Notes under the pieces: model-generated
Database searches by the model: none
The model's input: the letters and a program-made list of their open reading frames with translations, nothing else
What the model was told of the DNA's origin: nothing
Shown here: in pieces, positions 22,266-33,060 of the stretch
Position numbering within the stretch: the stretch's first letter is position 1
Layout of the letters: the number at the start of each line of letters is the position of its first letter
Translations under genes and position numbers: made by a program
NCBI RefSeq assembly: GCF_000340215.1
Contig: NW_006921550.1
Location: forward strand, 372,001-436,000
DNA: 64,000 bases
Direction of reading: 5' to 3'
Source: Pseudocercospora fijiensis CIRAD86
Lineage: Eukaryota; Ascomycota; Dothideomycetes; Mycosphaerellales; Mycosphaerellaceae

Positions 22266-24125
22266 ATGGCTATCAGCAGCCCTGGTGGCCGCAGTATCCA
22301 TGGACGTAGAGCCACACGCTCACACAGATCGCAGGCCTCGGCACGACACAAGAGCAGCGTGAAAGCAGAGGCCGACGAGGCTGCAACGGCGAATCCAGAT
22401 GTCGAAGAACTGCGAACGAAGCGGCTGGGGTACTACAGTGTACCGCTTTCTCAGCGACGACGAGTCTCATCGATATCAACCGTCAAAGCACAGGCGAAAC
22501 CTCCACCAATATCTACATCGACAGTAAAGGCCGCCCACAGCGAGCGCAACAGGCGACGAAGAAGGCGTGGAAGCAGTTCGGACAAGGCTACAAGACGCGC
22601 TGCTGTTGATCGAGCCCAATCAGCAGAATTCGTGTATGCCGCCAACACTGAGTTGCCCGGGGCCGAGGGGGAAGAGCGATTGCAGTCGCAGTCGAACCCA
22701 GACAAGAGGCCGAAGCGGAGCAGCTCGTCATCGCAACGACATCTGCCCGTCGTCGTTGAAGATGAGCTTCGGCCCGAAGATAGCATATCACAAGTTGGCC
22801 TTGCGCAGACCGTCGAGCGACGAAAGTCATCCAAGTCCTCGAGATCCTCCTTGAAGCGCACCGCCACAATACCTGCAAAGCTTGCCACCATCACCGAAGC
22901 AGAAAGTGATCCCAAAGCTGCTCCTGCCTCACCTCGCCGATCTACCAAGCGAGATTCTACTGCCTCCTTACTGGGCATATGGCGCCGCAATAGCGTGGCA
23001 TCTGTGCCGCCTCCCCCAAGACTCGTAGAATGTCTGACCTGTGCCTCTGACGATGTGCCAGTCGTACGTTCTGCAAAGCTGGCTTGCGGTCATCGGATGT
23101 GTCACGACTGCCTCAAAAGAGTGTTCGAGATGTCTGTGAAAGACCCCGCACACATGCCTCCCAGATGCTGTACTAATGACCATATACCTCTAAAGCACGT
23201 CGACAACCTGTTTGATCTCAAATTCAAAATGCTGTGGAATCGCAAGTACCAGGAGTACCACACCAAGAACAGGATCTACTGTACGAACTCCAAATGCGGA
23301 GAATGGATCAAGCCGAAACACTTCCACACGTCATCGGGGCGCAAGTACGCACAGTGTCCTCGCTGTGCGACCAAAGTGTGTACGCTCTGTAATGGAAAGA
23401 TGCACAAGTCCAGGGACTGCCCAAAGGATCCCGAAATAGCTCAACTCCTTGAGCAGGCGAAAGAGAAAGGATGGCAGTCTTGCTACAGCTGTCATGCCCT
23501 GGTCGAGCTTAAGGAAGGTTGCAACCATATTACGTGCCGCTGTACTGCAGAGTTCTGTTTTCTATGTGGTTCAAAGTGGAAGACGTGCGACTGCCCTTGG
23601 TTCAACTACAGCCAACTACCAGACGCAGATCGACTACTGCATATGCGTGTTCCTGAGCCGATTTTGCCTGTGCTCGAAAGAGTCATGGGCGCAGCTGGTA
23701 TGCCACTGCCGGCGAGACCTGCAAATGCACGACCGTTGCGGCAAGCCAGACAAGAAATGCCTACATATCAGGATGAGCTTGATCAGCGACGAAGACAAGA
23801 ACGTCTTGATGAAGATCTAGCTCGGAGACTGCAGCTAGCGAGTATCTTCGACCACGATGACGAGCCGCCAGATCGACATCGAATGGCAGATGTGCGAGTT
23901 TGGGGTGTTGAGCACGAAGGAGGACATTTCATGAACGATAATTTCGTGCAGAATGCTGCCAACGTGGTTATGAGCGCGTTCGGCGATGCCAACATGGGCC
24001 GGCGAGGAGAGAGGGCCTCTGGGAGGAGACGACGGCCTAGACAAGAACAAGCTCCGCGAGGCGACGATGGCCTGGTGCCTGACTTCCTTGGAGACCCAAG
24101 TGTCGTTGGCGCTGCACGCCGCTGA
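22266..24125 (+). CDS. RBR-type (RING1-IBR-RING2) E3 ubiquitin ligase
   Basis: RBR ligases take ubiquitin from an E2 onto a RING2 cysteine and pass it to a substrate. The first ATG of the frame is at 22,266 (MAISSPGG), giving 619 residues; upstream codons are open but lack ATG. Residues 1-250 are basic and Ser/Arg-rich, probably disordered. RING1 spans about 256-302 (CLTC...CGHRMCHDC...CC). The IBR spans about 339-385 (YCTNSKC...CPRC...CTLC). RING2 spans about 406-443 (CYSC...GCNHITCRC...CFLC), with Cys419 in GCNH as the predicted catalytic residue. A charged helix rich in Arg/Glu/Gln follows (about 500-525). The domain layout is complete. Substrate unknown. Confidence 0.92.
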   Translation: MAISSPGGRSIHGRRATRSHRSQASARHKSSVKAEADEAATANPDVEELRTKRLGYYSVPLSQRRRVSSISTVKAQAKPPPISTSTVKAAHSERNRRRRRRGSSSDKATRRAAVDRAQSAEFVYAANTELPGAEGEERLQSQSNPDKRPKRSSSSSQRHLPVVVEDELRPEDSISQVGLAQTVERRKSSKSSRSSLKRTATIPAKLATITEAESDPKAAPASPRRSTKRDSTASLLGIWRRNSVASVPPPPRLVECLTCASDDVPVVRSAKLACGHRMCHDCLKRVFEMSVKDPAHMPPRCCTNDHIPLKHVDNLFDLKFKMLWNRKYQEYHTKNRIYCTNSKCGEWIKPKHFHTSSGRKYAQCPRCATKVCTLCNGKMHKSRDCPKDPEIAQLLEQAKEKGWQSCYSCHALVELKEGCNHITCRCTAEFCFLCGSKWKTCDCPWFNYSQLPDADRLLHMRVPEPILPVLERVMGAAGMPLPARPANARPLRQARQEMPTYQDELDQRRRQERLDEDLARRLQLASIFDHDDEPPDRHRMADVRVWGVEHEGGHFMNDNFVQNAANVVMSAFGDANMGRRGERASGRRRRPRQEQAPRGDDGLVPDFLGDPSVVGAARR

Positions 24126-24520
24126 GATGATGCGATTTTGCTCGTCATTCCGATTTCACTGCTTGCAAAACCTTATCTTCACGACGCAATGATATAACGA
24201 CAGCTATTTTTCGCAATGTATGTATGACAAGCCTTCAGGCAATGCCCATAGTAACAGAAGAATTCATGCGCTATAAATAGTAGAAGTGCACGCATATGAT
24301 CACCGCATTTGTTTGCTGTCAGCAGTGCATCGCGAGACATGTACTAACTGAATGCCCGAATTCGAGATGGAAGACTCCAAAGCTGCGCCCCATTGATCCC
24401 AGTATTCAGCAATGTCCTCTTCGCATATCCTCTGCATACGCACCGATTTCATGATTCCCTGGACTTGAAACGTAATCTCGAAAAAGCAAGCTCTTCGCTC
24501 GCTATCAACTTCCAAGCAAA
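24126..24520. other. Intergenic region
   Basis: This is the 3' flank of the RBR gene and upstream region of the secreted-protein gene. I see no gene in it. Confidence 0.6.
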
Positions 24521-25384
24521 ATGACCCAGTTTTGGCAGATCCTTTCCTTTATCCAATTCGTGATTACAGTCGTGCACAGTCTACCTCAGACACCACCTCC
24601 TGAATTCGCGCGATCGATATGCTATCCGATCACCACGTGCACTCCAGAATGGTTCCTCCAAAACACGAAGCCAGAGTATGCGCAAACGCTCGTGAACAGA
24701 GCACTCTTCTATTCCATGGGTGGCGGAGAGGCTGCCAGAGCATGGAGCTGTGGCCGCCAGAAATTCTTCGTTTCGATTTGGCAGATTTGTAGGTCGGATA
24801 CTCAGGCAGCCTGGTATGGTACTTATACATTTCAGGGCCGAAGTGGATGTACCAGAAAAACGACACTCGCCTCCAATTCGTGTACTCTACAGAGGCGCTC
24901 ACGGCTCAGTACTACCAAGCCATGTCGACTGCTTTCGCGAGAATGGCTCGAGGTGCGGCGACGAGTCTTCACATGCCCGAAGATTTTGACAACCCTCCTC
25001 TCGGAGGCATCTTTGGACGTCAAGAGATGCCAGCTTTGGGCAGATTTACAGATGTCGGAAAGGTGAGTTGGATCTTTCGGTCGATAGGGTTCATCGCTGA
25101 CCAGATGTTCCAAGTTGTGGAAGATCAAACTTCCACCTGGGAGTCAAGGCGTTTTTCCTACGGATTCTTCGATTGACTTTGCGATGGCTGAGGCGAAGAC
25201 GTATAATGGTCCGATGATGTACCAGCCTGCGGCGACAAATCTTGTGCAGAGGGAGATGTGGTGGACGGAGAATCTTTTGTCTCTACCGAGAAAAGCGGAA
25301 CCTGGATTCGTGGATAATGGAAATTTTGAGGTGGAGTCTTGTCCATATTTCACAGAAGTCCATCCCTTGGACAAATGGATGTGA
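24521..25384 (+). CDS. Putative secreted protein of unknown family, three exons
   Basis: The exons are 24,521-24,788, 24,836-25,062 and 25,115-25,384, giving 254 residues. Intron 1 (47 nt) has a GTAGGT donor and a TTTCAG acceptor. Intron 2 (52 nt) has GTGAGT, a CTGAC branch site and an AAG acceptor. Both junctions keep the frame: the first joins T to GG (Trp), the second falls between codons. Residues 1-20 form a hydrophobic signal-peptide-like segment (ILSFIQFVITVVHS). The mature part is rich in Trp, Tyr and Met, with three cysteines near the N-terminus and one near the C-terminus. I recognise no domain. It converges with the deaminase gene. A secreted role is inferred from the leader only. 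Confidence 0.72.
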
Positions 25385-25660
25385 GGCAGGTGATCATCGT
25401 GACTGGAGACTGCCATTGGCAGTATCTTCTAGGGCTGGCTGTATGTAATTGTGCACGTAATCAATCAATCATAAACCATAGCGTGGCTCAGCTCTAGGTG
25501 CCAAGACAGATCTGCTTTGAGATGTATTGCAAAGACGATTTCTCTTTCGAAGCGTCATGTAGTGCAGCCAGTGAGCGGTGCTGCGGCAGGTCTTGGAGAA
25601 CGAGAAAGCCAGAAGGAAATCGAAGTTGGAAGAGCCGAACAGGATGAATTTGAGGACACT
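25385..25660. other. Convergent intergenic region
   Basis: This is the 3' side of both the secreted-protein gene and the deaminase gene; no gene seen. Confidence 0.6.
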
Positions 25661-27344
25661 TCACTTGCCGTTGCCGTTACTTCCCATCATTCTCCTCAAC
25701 ATCAGCACCTCATGCTTGGTCACAAAGACACCATTGCCGATCGGACCACCTTCGCCAGTGGCATTGCTCTCCATTCCAGCATCCATAGCTGCGATCAACG
25801 CGGCGACCTTACCTCCCTCCCAATGGCCTGCATCATTCGTCCAGAACACACGCCTAATACCGACCTGATGCATGATAGTTATGCACCGATAGCAAGGTCG
25901 AGAAGCAGCTATTTTGCTAGAGTCGAAGCAGTCATGCCCATGAGCAGCTGGAGTGGCAGCAGGAGATCTTGATGGCTCACGATTGACTAATTCATCATGC
26001 AGCGACCCAGTGCCAGAATGCGAGCTGGAGACAGATAGGGCTGATAGAGATGAAATGCTGTCTGCTAATGCATGCGTGTCCGGGCCAGAGCTAGAGCTCG
26101 CGTTTGACAAAGTGTCCTGCGAGTCGCTCGCATTCGCAGCCTTCTTGGCCTTCGGCGGCTGATCCTTTGGCTTGCCAGACCAGCCGAGTCTGGTAACATA
26201 TACATCTGCGCCACGTAGCCTTGAATGCTGCTGTCGATGGATCACGTCATGTCTACCAGCGCGTCCAGATGGTAACAGCATTGGCTGATCCGGAGAAGCA
26301 TCATGGTCCAGTGTTGGGTTGGCAGTCTTCGTCTTCCCGGAGCGTTTGTAGTCCTTCTTTCGCTTGTCACTGCGATCAGACGCCGACCCGCTCGATGTGC
26401 TGAAGTATTCACTACCGGTCGTAGAAGTCGTCAGATCATGATCATCATAGTCATTTATAGTCGTTTCATCGTGCTTTCGTGTCAACGGTTTGCCCGTGAT
26501 TGTTCGAGCAGGCTCATACTTGTACGCCCCGTACCGATACTGATACTGATGTTGTCGTAGATCTTGTTTCTCGTTCTTCTTCCCATTCTTCTTCTTCTCG
26601 TTCAAGTTCGCGTGATGATGATTCTGACACTGCTTCTTCCCGTGAAAGACAGTACTCGGCTTCTCCTCCTCGTGTAACGCAGTACTCTGCTCCGTGTGGT
26701 ACTGCGGTGCTTTGTCGTTGTAATTGTCGTACTTTTTGTTGCTGTGGTTGAGAATCTGGTTCAACTCCACCTGATTGAGATGTGGAAGCTTCAAAACCGC
26801 ACTCTTGAACCTGGAACTGGCCAGTGCCGGCGGCCGCCTCGCACACGGCGGTAACGTATGCAAGGAGGACCTCGCGTCGTAGTCGAGATTTTCGTTTATC
26901 CGAACGCGGTAGTTTGAAGCACGGTTTTTCGCGCGAGAAGGTACTAGAGGACATGGTCGAGGAGGCGTTGAGAGCAGAGTAGATGGCCATCATCTCCGAG
27001 TGCATCGAGAGCGGCTGGTTGACGCTGTGGCCGCCGCCAACGCTCGGACTGCCCTCGAATGGCGTGAACGTGCTACTCTTTTGCTGCTGCTGCTGCTTCG
27101 GCGGTTGTAACTTCTGCTTTCGCTTCAGCTTCTTCTTCAACTCGGCAACCGCATCGCCGTCGAATGCGCCGGCCTTGGCGATGCGACCATGCTTGAGCGC
27201 GCCGCCGTTGAAGCCTGGGCGGTAGTCATTGTGGCCTTGACCGATGATCTTGCCGCCACGAACAACGATAGCACCGTGACGGTAGTGGAGCGGGGACTTG
27301 GCGGCCTCAGCGAGGCAAGCAGAGAGGTAGTTGTCGGTCTTCAT
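25661..27344 (-). CDS. Cytidine/deoxycytidylate deaminase-like zinc protein with a long low-complexity insert
   Basis: The N-terminal part (ATG at 27,344, MKTDNYLSACLAEAAKSP) has the deaminase fold start HYRHGAIVVRGGKIIGQG and the zinc/proton-shuttle motif HSEMMAI. The second zinc motif, RPCYRCITIMHQVGIRRVFW, is near the C-terminus in another frame (25,661 frame). Between them lies a long Ser/Gln/Arg/Glu-rich region. The two frames overlap openly from 26,514 to 26,863, so an intron or a frameshift must join them. Possible donor sequences exist near 26,520, but I cannot fix the acceptor. H-x-E plus PCxxC is the hallmark of zinc nucleoside/nucleotide deaminases. An in-frame ATG at 27,497 would add 51 low-complexity residues. 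Exact substrate unknown. Confidence 0.75.
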
Positions 27345-27736
27345 TTTGTTGGTTTTGGTTGGAAGTTTTGGAGTAGAACTTGGTAGACAAGAGCGTACGT
27401 CGGGATTCTGCTGCGTATTGGTTAGCTGAGAGCTGTTCCTTCGTGAGTCAGTGAGTCGTGGTTGACGAGCAGCGGAATCATATCTTGTGGTGAACATGTG
27501 AAAGTTGACGCGCTCGGACTCGGACTCGGGTCCGAAACCTTGCTTGCTTACTCATGCTCATGCTCTCTCCAATTTCGATTTCGACTGCAGGCTTGCTACT
27601 TCTACCTATTCCATCCATTGCTTCACAAGCAACAAGTTGCCTACGGAACGCAGCGGCAGTAGCAAGGAGGAGAGACATACGCTTACATACATATCCAAAT
27701 CATCAAAGCCATGCTACTTCTCCCCTCCCTCAAACC
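27345..27736. other. Upstream region of the deaminase gene
   Basis: This holds the deaminase 5' region and the 3' flank of the small secreted protein gene. Short open frames here are low-complexity and unconvincing. Confidence 0.5.
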
Positions 27737-28246
27737 TCAAGTAGAATTCGGACAATCAAACCCCCCCTCAACCATAGGATACTCTTCCCCCAACGCCTGA
27801 TTAATATGTTCAGCCTGATTTCTCGGCGCAGCAAACTGCAAAAACGTTCCAATTCCGGCATACGCTGAAAGACATCTCCAATTACAAATTACAAAATTTC
27901 CTACATACATCGTCCCGTCAGTCAAGTTCGAATTTATACACGGTCTGAACTCACCTCCAGGCGTAACATCACAATTCTGTAACTGTGGTTTTGGAGAAGA
28001 TGTCTCGCCTATCGTGACGATGAGGTGGTTCTTTACATTTTCGCAGCCGATGCCGTTTGCGTAGTGTACGATGATGGTTGTGCTGTAGAAGGCCCAGCCG
28101 GAAGTGTAGGGTTTGCCAGCACAAGTCCGGGTATTGGGTGGAGGAGGGTCTGCTTCTAAGGCATTAAATTGGATAACCGCAGTTCGAACTCTTGTAACGC
28201 CGGAGAGAAGAATGAGAAGTGGAATCAAATTGGTGGAGTGAAGCAT
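27737..28246 (-). CDS. Small secreted cysteine-containing protein
   Basis: Exons are 28,246-27,955 and 27,900-27,737, giving 151 residues. The start at 28,246 (MLHSTNLIPLLILLSGVTRVRTA) gives a clear signal peptide; an upstream in-frame ATG at 28,303 would bury it. The 54-nt intron (27,954-27,901) has GTGAGT, a CTGAC branch site and a TGTAG acceptor. It is a multiple of three, so the unspliced frame also stays open. Splicing removes one cysteine and leaves six in the mature protein, an even number suited to disulphides. I recognise no family. The size, signal peptide and position beside a repeat block resemble candidate fungal effectors, but that is inference. Confidence 0.72.
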   Translation of the reverse strand: MLHSTNLIPLLILLSGVTRVRTAVIQFNALEADPPPPNTRTCAGKPYTSGWAFYSTTIIVHYANGIGCENVKNHLIVTIGETSSPKPQLQNCDVTPGGEFRPCINSNLTDGTMYVGNFVICNWRCLSAYAGIGTFLQFAAPRNQAEHINQALGEEYPMVEGGFDCPNST

Positions 28247-28552
28247 GATTGCGATAATGTGCTTTTGGCGAAGGATGGCTTTTATGCGTGAGCATGGCAA
28301 CATTTCGAATCTCTTATGCTGTTGTTTGCTCGTCTACTGGGACTCAGAGCGACTTTTGTTTGACAGCCATCCCAAGTCCGAGCTAGAGAACACTGTGCTG
28401 AGACTGTGTATGCAAAAGCTTGGCATCGAGAGGCACAAGACAGTACAATATACTACAATGTGTTTTCCTTCCGCGTAGCTCGTTCATCCAACCAGCGGGA
28501 TCCGTACATCGCTAGACCTCCTATAGGTGCTCGTAGAATTTGATATGGTTGT
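28247..28552. other. Upstream region of the small secreted protein gene
   Basis: About 300 bp of normal composition. I see no gene. Confidence 0.5.
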
Positions 28553-28729
28553 TCAGCAACTAGGTGCTGCATATGATGCGATGTAGATAGGCGGATTGGG
28601 AGCGGAATGGCTTCCTCCACGCGACGCCCTTGCCTTTCTCTTGGCCTCTTTCTTTCTCTGCTTCAACTTCTCCTTCTCTTCATCTGTGTAGGACCTCCAT
28701 TCAAGTTCATCGCGAGCCATTTGTACCAT
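28553..28729 (-). CDS. Small orphan ORF at the island edge
   Basis: From the first ATG (28,729) it encodes 58 residues with a strongly charged helix (YTDEEKEKLKQRKKEAKRKA) and a Ser/Pro tail. The frame is open upstream without an ATG to about 28,792, so this could be the last exon of a gene whose 5' part was lost to the repeat starting near 28,870. I recognise no family. Confidence 0.35.
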   Translation of the reverse strand: MVQMARDELEWRSYTDEEKEKLKQRKKEAKRKARASRGGSHSAPNPPIYIASYAAPSC

Positions 28730-28869
28730 AGCATTAAAGACAATCTCGTCCAGCTGCCTCTCGGACGCATTATTGAAAATCGAACTTGACAAGTGCAGAG
28801 TACCGAGCTTATCTTCAGGATTTGGACTGTTTTAGGGTTTGTCTTGGATGTCAGGAGTTTTAGTGAAAG

Positions 28870-30583
28870 CTTAACTAGAGGAGTGGAACAGCCGTTCCGC
28901 TAGTAATTACTAGCAATAAGCTTCTGCAATCCTCCTATTTTGTAGCGTTAAAAACTACTCGGCGGTAGTAACGAATTAAGTTAAGAAGGGCGCCTCTCTT
29001 AAGCCTATTAGTTAACTATTACTAACTATCGTAGAAGCGGCTATTTAACTATTATAGAAGTGGCAATTTTGCAGTAGAAGAGACTATTATATAGACTAAG
29101 AGTTGTTGCTATAGAATTGCTATATAATTACCGCTTTCTACGACTATAGCGGAAGGCCTATCTACGCTAATTACTATCTCGTCGACCTCGTTATTATCTA
29201 GTACGTAGTCTACGAGTAGTTGCTAGCTTACTAGCGGTTAACTAGCGGTTACTATATGTTCTTACACCTCTTATCTCTTATCTAATTCGCTTGTTACTAG
29301 GCAAGTTATTAGTAGCGTCGTCTTCTAAGTCGTCTATTATCTAACTAGTTAGTCGCCTAGCTGCTCGTTCGTAATCGTCGTCTCGGATATAGCTTATTAT
29401 CGACTCTATAGTATCGTTATCTATATTGCAGAAGATAAGAAGCTCTTCGAAGTACGAGAGGCTAGAATTAGTAAAGTAACGGTCGTCTATAGTAATACTA
29501 TTAATTTCGCAAATACTGTATATAAGGTCCTATAATAGCTTACCCTAATGCTAGTAGTTAGTTAAATAGGTAGTACCTAGCGGCGTAGGTAGACCTCGTA
29601 CTAGTAGTGTTATTATATTATCTCCTATTAAATCTACCTCTTCTATCTCGTCTAAATCGAGCGGCTATAAGGACTGTATTTATAGAATAGTCTCGCGCCG
29701 TATAGGCGTATCTGAGAATACGGTTAGCAGTAGCGGAAGGCGTAGAAATAGCCTCGGAGTAAGCTTACCTTACGGAGGCGGAGGTAGTAGTAATAAAAAT
29801 ATAGGTTAACGAATAGGTAACGATTAAACGCGCCGTTTTAACGGTAACGGTCGCATTGTTATATTAGTACAGACGTAATATGTTTCTAGCGTACCTAGAG
29901 GCAATCGTATCGGTATAGAAGGCTTAGAAGGCAGTTAAGTAGTCTACTATCGCTCGGTCTCGCCTATAAATAGGACCTCCTATAGATTAGCGATAAAATA
30001 GTTAATATTTAGTACGTAGCAACTATCCGAGAAGTCTTTAACCTTCTGTACGTAGAAGGCATAAAATAAGTCCTTTACTAAAGGGTTAATAGAAGGATTA
30101 TCTGCTATCCGCTAATACTTTAAATTTAGTGTTTCTACGGCCTCTTTAAAGTAGCCTCGAAGGTCTCGTAATTATAGTGTTTGTACTAAGGAAACAGCGT
30201 CCTCTTTATAGCCTTCGAATACGAGTTATTACGTATCGAGTTTACGCTAATAGCTATAGGTAAACAGGGTATTAAGACTAGCGAATAGCTTAATATATCG
30301 TCGCTACTATATCTTACTAATTTCGACCCTATTAAATAGATAGTCTCGTAGAATATAGTAGTAAGGTAGGCGTATTTAAAACTAGGCGAAGCAATTGCAA
30401 CGAGCCGGAGTTATACAGTTACAACTGCGCAGTATGCCCTTATATATAGGTGCCGCCTTAGCTTCTAATTTAATAGCAATATCTATCTGTTCTCGAAGGC
30501 GATCTTAAGCCGCCGGCGGTTGTAGGTTCTCGAAGTAAGGAAGGCGCTTTTTATACTAATATTATATACGCTTACTAACTCTA
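28870..30583 (-). mobile_element. MULE-like DNA transposon, left part
   Basis: RIP-mutated sequence runs from the island edge to the duplicated target of gypsy-2 (CTCTA, 30,579-30,583). It continues after that element at 59,961. The superfamily call rests on the right part. No coding domain is clear here and I could not find terminal inverted repeats. Confidence 0.5.
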
Positions 30584-30929
30584 TGTTACGGTTACTCGCG
30601 ACAGATCGTTAAGTAACTTCTTATTACGTGCAAGCCGAGGCTTCTTTAGAGAGGCTAATATAAGCGGGAGGCAGAGATAGAATAATTAGTATAAAGGTAA
30701 TTCCAATTAGTAAGTAGGTAACATAAGTTAAACGCCTCGAGCTATAAGGGCATTCCGGCGTTCCTAAATACAAAGGAGATATCTTGTCTATAGTCGTAAG
30801 CGACGTAAGCGACGCTATCGCTCTCGACCGCTTCTATCGCTCCTAGTAAGATAGAGCGATAGCTTAGCCTACTAGTCTTAGCGTCGCTCTAAGATTATAT
30901 AAGGACTCTAACTAATTAGATCCGTAATA
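30584..30929 (-). repeat. 3' LTR of gypsy-2
   Basis: Same orientation and length as 59,615-59,960. It differs by scattered C-to-T/G-to-A changes. The adjoining purine tract at 30,931-30,945 identifies it as the 3' LTR. Confidence 0.92.
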
Positions 30930-31074
30930 CTATCCCCCTCCTTAAGCGGAATAGTCCCTTATTCTAGGACTTTCTAATTCTAACTTCTTTGTTATACTAA
31001 AGTTATCTAAGGATTTGTCTTCTCGCTAGCGTAAGGAAAATATCGCAAATAATATCCTCGCCGACTGCCTCGAA

Positions 31075-31578
31075 ATGCCGATCCGCTGCTTTTATTACGA
31101 ATAGGCCGGTAAACCCTATAAAGTCGATCTTCGTTCCGGTCGCTGCTCCGAGTACGCCCTATACGGCTAGTCCTATAATATATAAGTTACTCGTATAGAG
31201 TATAAAAAAATCCGGAAGGCGCGCCTAAAGATAGCTAAAGATCTCGAAGCGGCCGAAGAGGAGGAGGACCTCCTTACGCGGAAGCTTTTCGAGTATCGCG
31301 TAAAGGTCCGTCGCTTACGCAAGTCGCTACGTATAAAGGAGGATCGGGAGATATAAGCTTTTAAGGTAGAAGAAGCCTCTATTTAATAGGCGGAGGAGCT
31401 CGAAAGAGAGCTAGGCTCTTCGCTTATAGAGCCGATAATATTCTCGTTGCCTACTAACGAGCCGTTTCCCCTAGATAGCCGATTATAGATATCGCCTTAT
31501 AACTAGAGTCGTCTAGATAGGATATCCTAGCCTATCTCTAAAATCCCTAGTAGGAGTGCCGAGAGTCTAGTGTCCTAA
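31075..31578 (+). pseudogene. Antisense ORF in the 3' region of gypsy-2: Cys-containing, coiled-coil-like
   Basis: A 168-codon frame with ATG at 31,075 and TAA at 31,576-31,578 lies on the strand opposite to gypsy-2, between its chromodomain and its 3' LTR. Only TAG/TAA codons interrupt it. The N-terminal part has a cysteine/tyrosine pattern (RCFYYE, SGRCSEY) that would be richer in Cys before TGY-to-TAY changes. It is followed by a long charged helix (KARLKIAKDLEAAEEEEDLL, then RVKVRRLRKSLRIKEDREI). It resembles a small zinc-binding/coiled-coil protein. I recognise no named family. It may be an accessory gene of the element. Confidence 0.55.
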
Positions 31579-31799
31579 AGGTATATATTTTCAATGTTTC
31601 CTATCTATTTTATCTTCTAGCTAGTTAGTCTAGTAGTATAATTCTTAGCTATAAAAGACATAGTTGCTAGGTACGCTATTAAAGTCCCCGCTCCTCGAGC
31701 TATACTATCCTAGGTCGTTAAGAACTCTAAGGCGCTATAATCGATAGGGTCTAAGAGGTCGTAGGTTTAATTCCTATACTAGTTATTTCTTTTTTGTCC

Positions 31800-31950
31800 G
31801 GTTTTGATATTTTTTAATTATCTGCTAATAGTTCTATAGGTTTTCTTTTGGTTCCTAAGTGTTTTCTAAATGTAGGTATCCTTTCTATTTAATAAGGTAT
31901 TTCTAACCTTGCTAATCTAGGATTTCCTCGACTTTAAACTTATTTTCTTC
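31800..31950 (-). pseudogene. Chromodomain of gypsy-2
   Basis: The minus strand reads FKVEEILD, then QG-type residues, KYLIK, a Trp position now TAG, KGYLHLENT, another TAG where Trp is expected, then EP. This is the FxVExILxxR...YLVKWKGY...TWEP pattern with Trp codons lost to RIP. It lies at the polyprotein C-terminus. Confidence 0.8.
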
Positions 31951-32549
31951 CTTAGGTTAGAAGTAAAATGTTTCTTAATACGGTATTTCGGCGTCTGTAG
32001 GTTCTAGTATAGAGATATAGAATACTAGGTAGATTTTCGCGTCGTCCGGTAGTTTAAGTCGGTAATTAACTAGTCCTTTAGGCTTATTAATTAAAAATAG
32101 CCCGACTTTAACGTAGTCTAGTTTCTTAGTCGATCTCCGGGTTTTTAGATTCTTTGTTAGAAGGTAGACCTTATCCCCCTTTTTTAGCTAAGGTGCTATT
32201 TTTCGTTTAGTATTATATAGTCCCGTAATCTTTTCTTAAGACTCGGCAATTGCCCTTTGCAATTCTTTATACACCTGCTTTAAGTCTTCTAAAGCGACTA
32301 TCGCTTTATCCGCGTATAGATACTATAAATACTGTTCCCCGAACAGCTGCGGATGTTTCCTAAAATTAGCGAAGAATAGTGTCTCTTTCGTAGTCTTAGA
32401 TTGTTGGTTGTTTAGTGCAAGTTGTACTATAGGTAATAGCGATGCCTAATTGTTTTATACGTAATTAACGTAGTGCCGTAAGTATACCTCTAAGGCCTGA
32501 TTCTTAACTTCCGTTTAGCCGTCTATCTATAGATAGTATACCGTTAATA

Positions 32550-33060
32550 GCTTGTACTTAATTCTAAGTGTCGCTATAAGCGTCTTCTAGTAGTTTGATA
32601 TAAAGAGCTTATCTCTATCCGTAATATAGGTCTTTAGAAATCCGTAGTATCGTATAAGTCCATCTAGTACGAGGTATCCGAGTTGCTCTGCCGTACTTGC
32701 TTCGTTAGTAGGAATAAAGTATATATATTTCGTAAGCCTATCGACTATAATAAGTATTATGTCGTAGCTATGTCCTATAACCGGATCCTTAGACTTCGGT
32801 AGTTTCGTAATAAAGTCTATTGTAACTTCGTCCTATAGTTTATCTAGTAGCGTCCTAAATTGGATATGTCTATATCTAGCGTATCTATTAGCCTTATTAC
32901 GCTAACATTGTAGACATTTCTTAATATATTCTAGAACTCGTTGTCGCATATATAGGAATCCGAAGCTTCGCTTAACTAGTTCTATTGTTTTTAAAACTCT
33001 AGGGTGTCTATTTTCTAGTCCGTCGTAGTATTATCGTATATACTCCGTAACTCGTTCCTT
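32550..33060 (-). pseudogene. Integrase of gypsy-2
   Basis: The core segment reads SYDIILIIVDRLTKYIYFIP near 32,700-32,765, with the conserved Asp of the integrase core. More integrase-like sequence lies on both sides, interrupted by TAG/TAA. Confidence 0.75.

Noticed and set aside
27478..27868. Several short ORFs between the deaminase and the small secreted protein
   Set aside because: Low-complexity and overlapping on both strands; probably promoter or UTR sequence.
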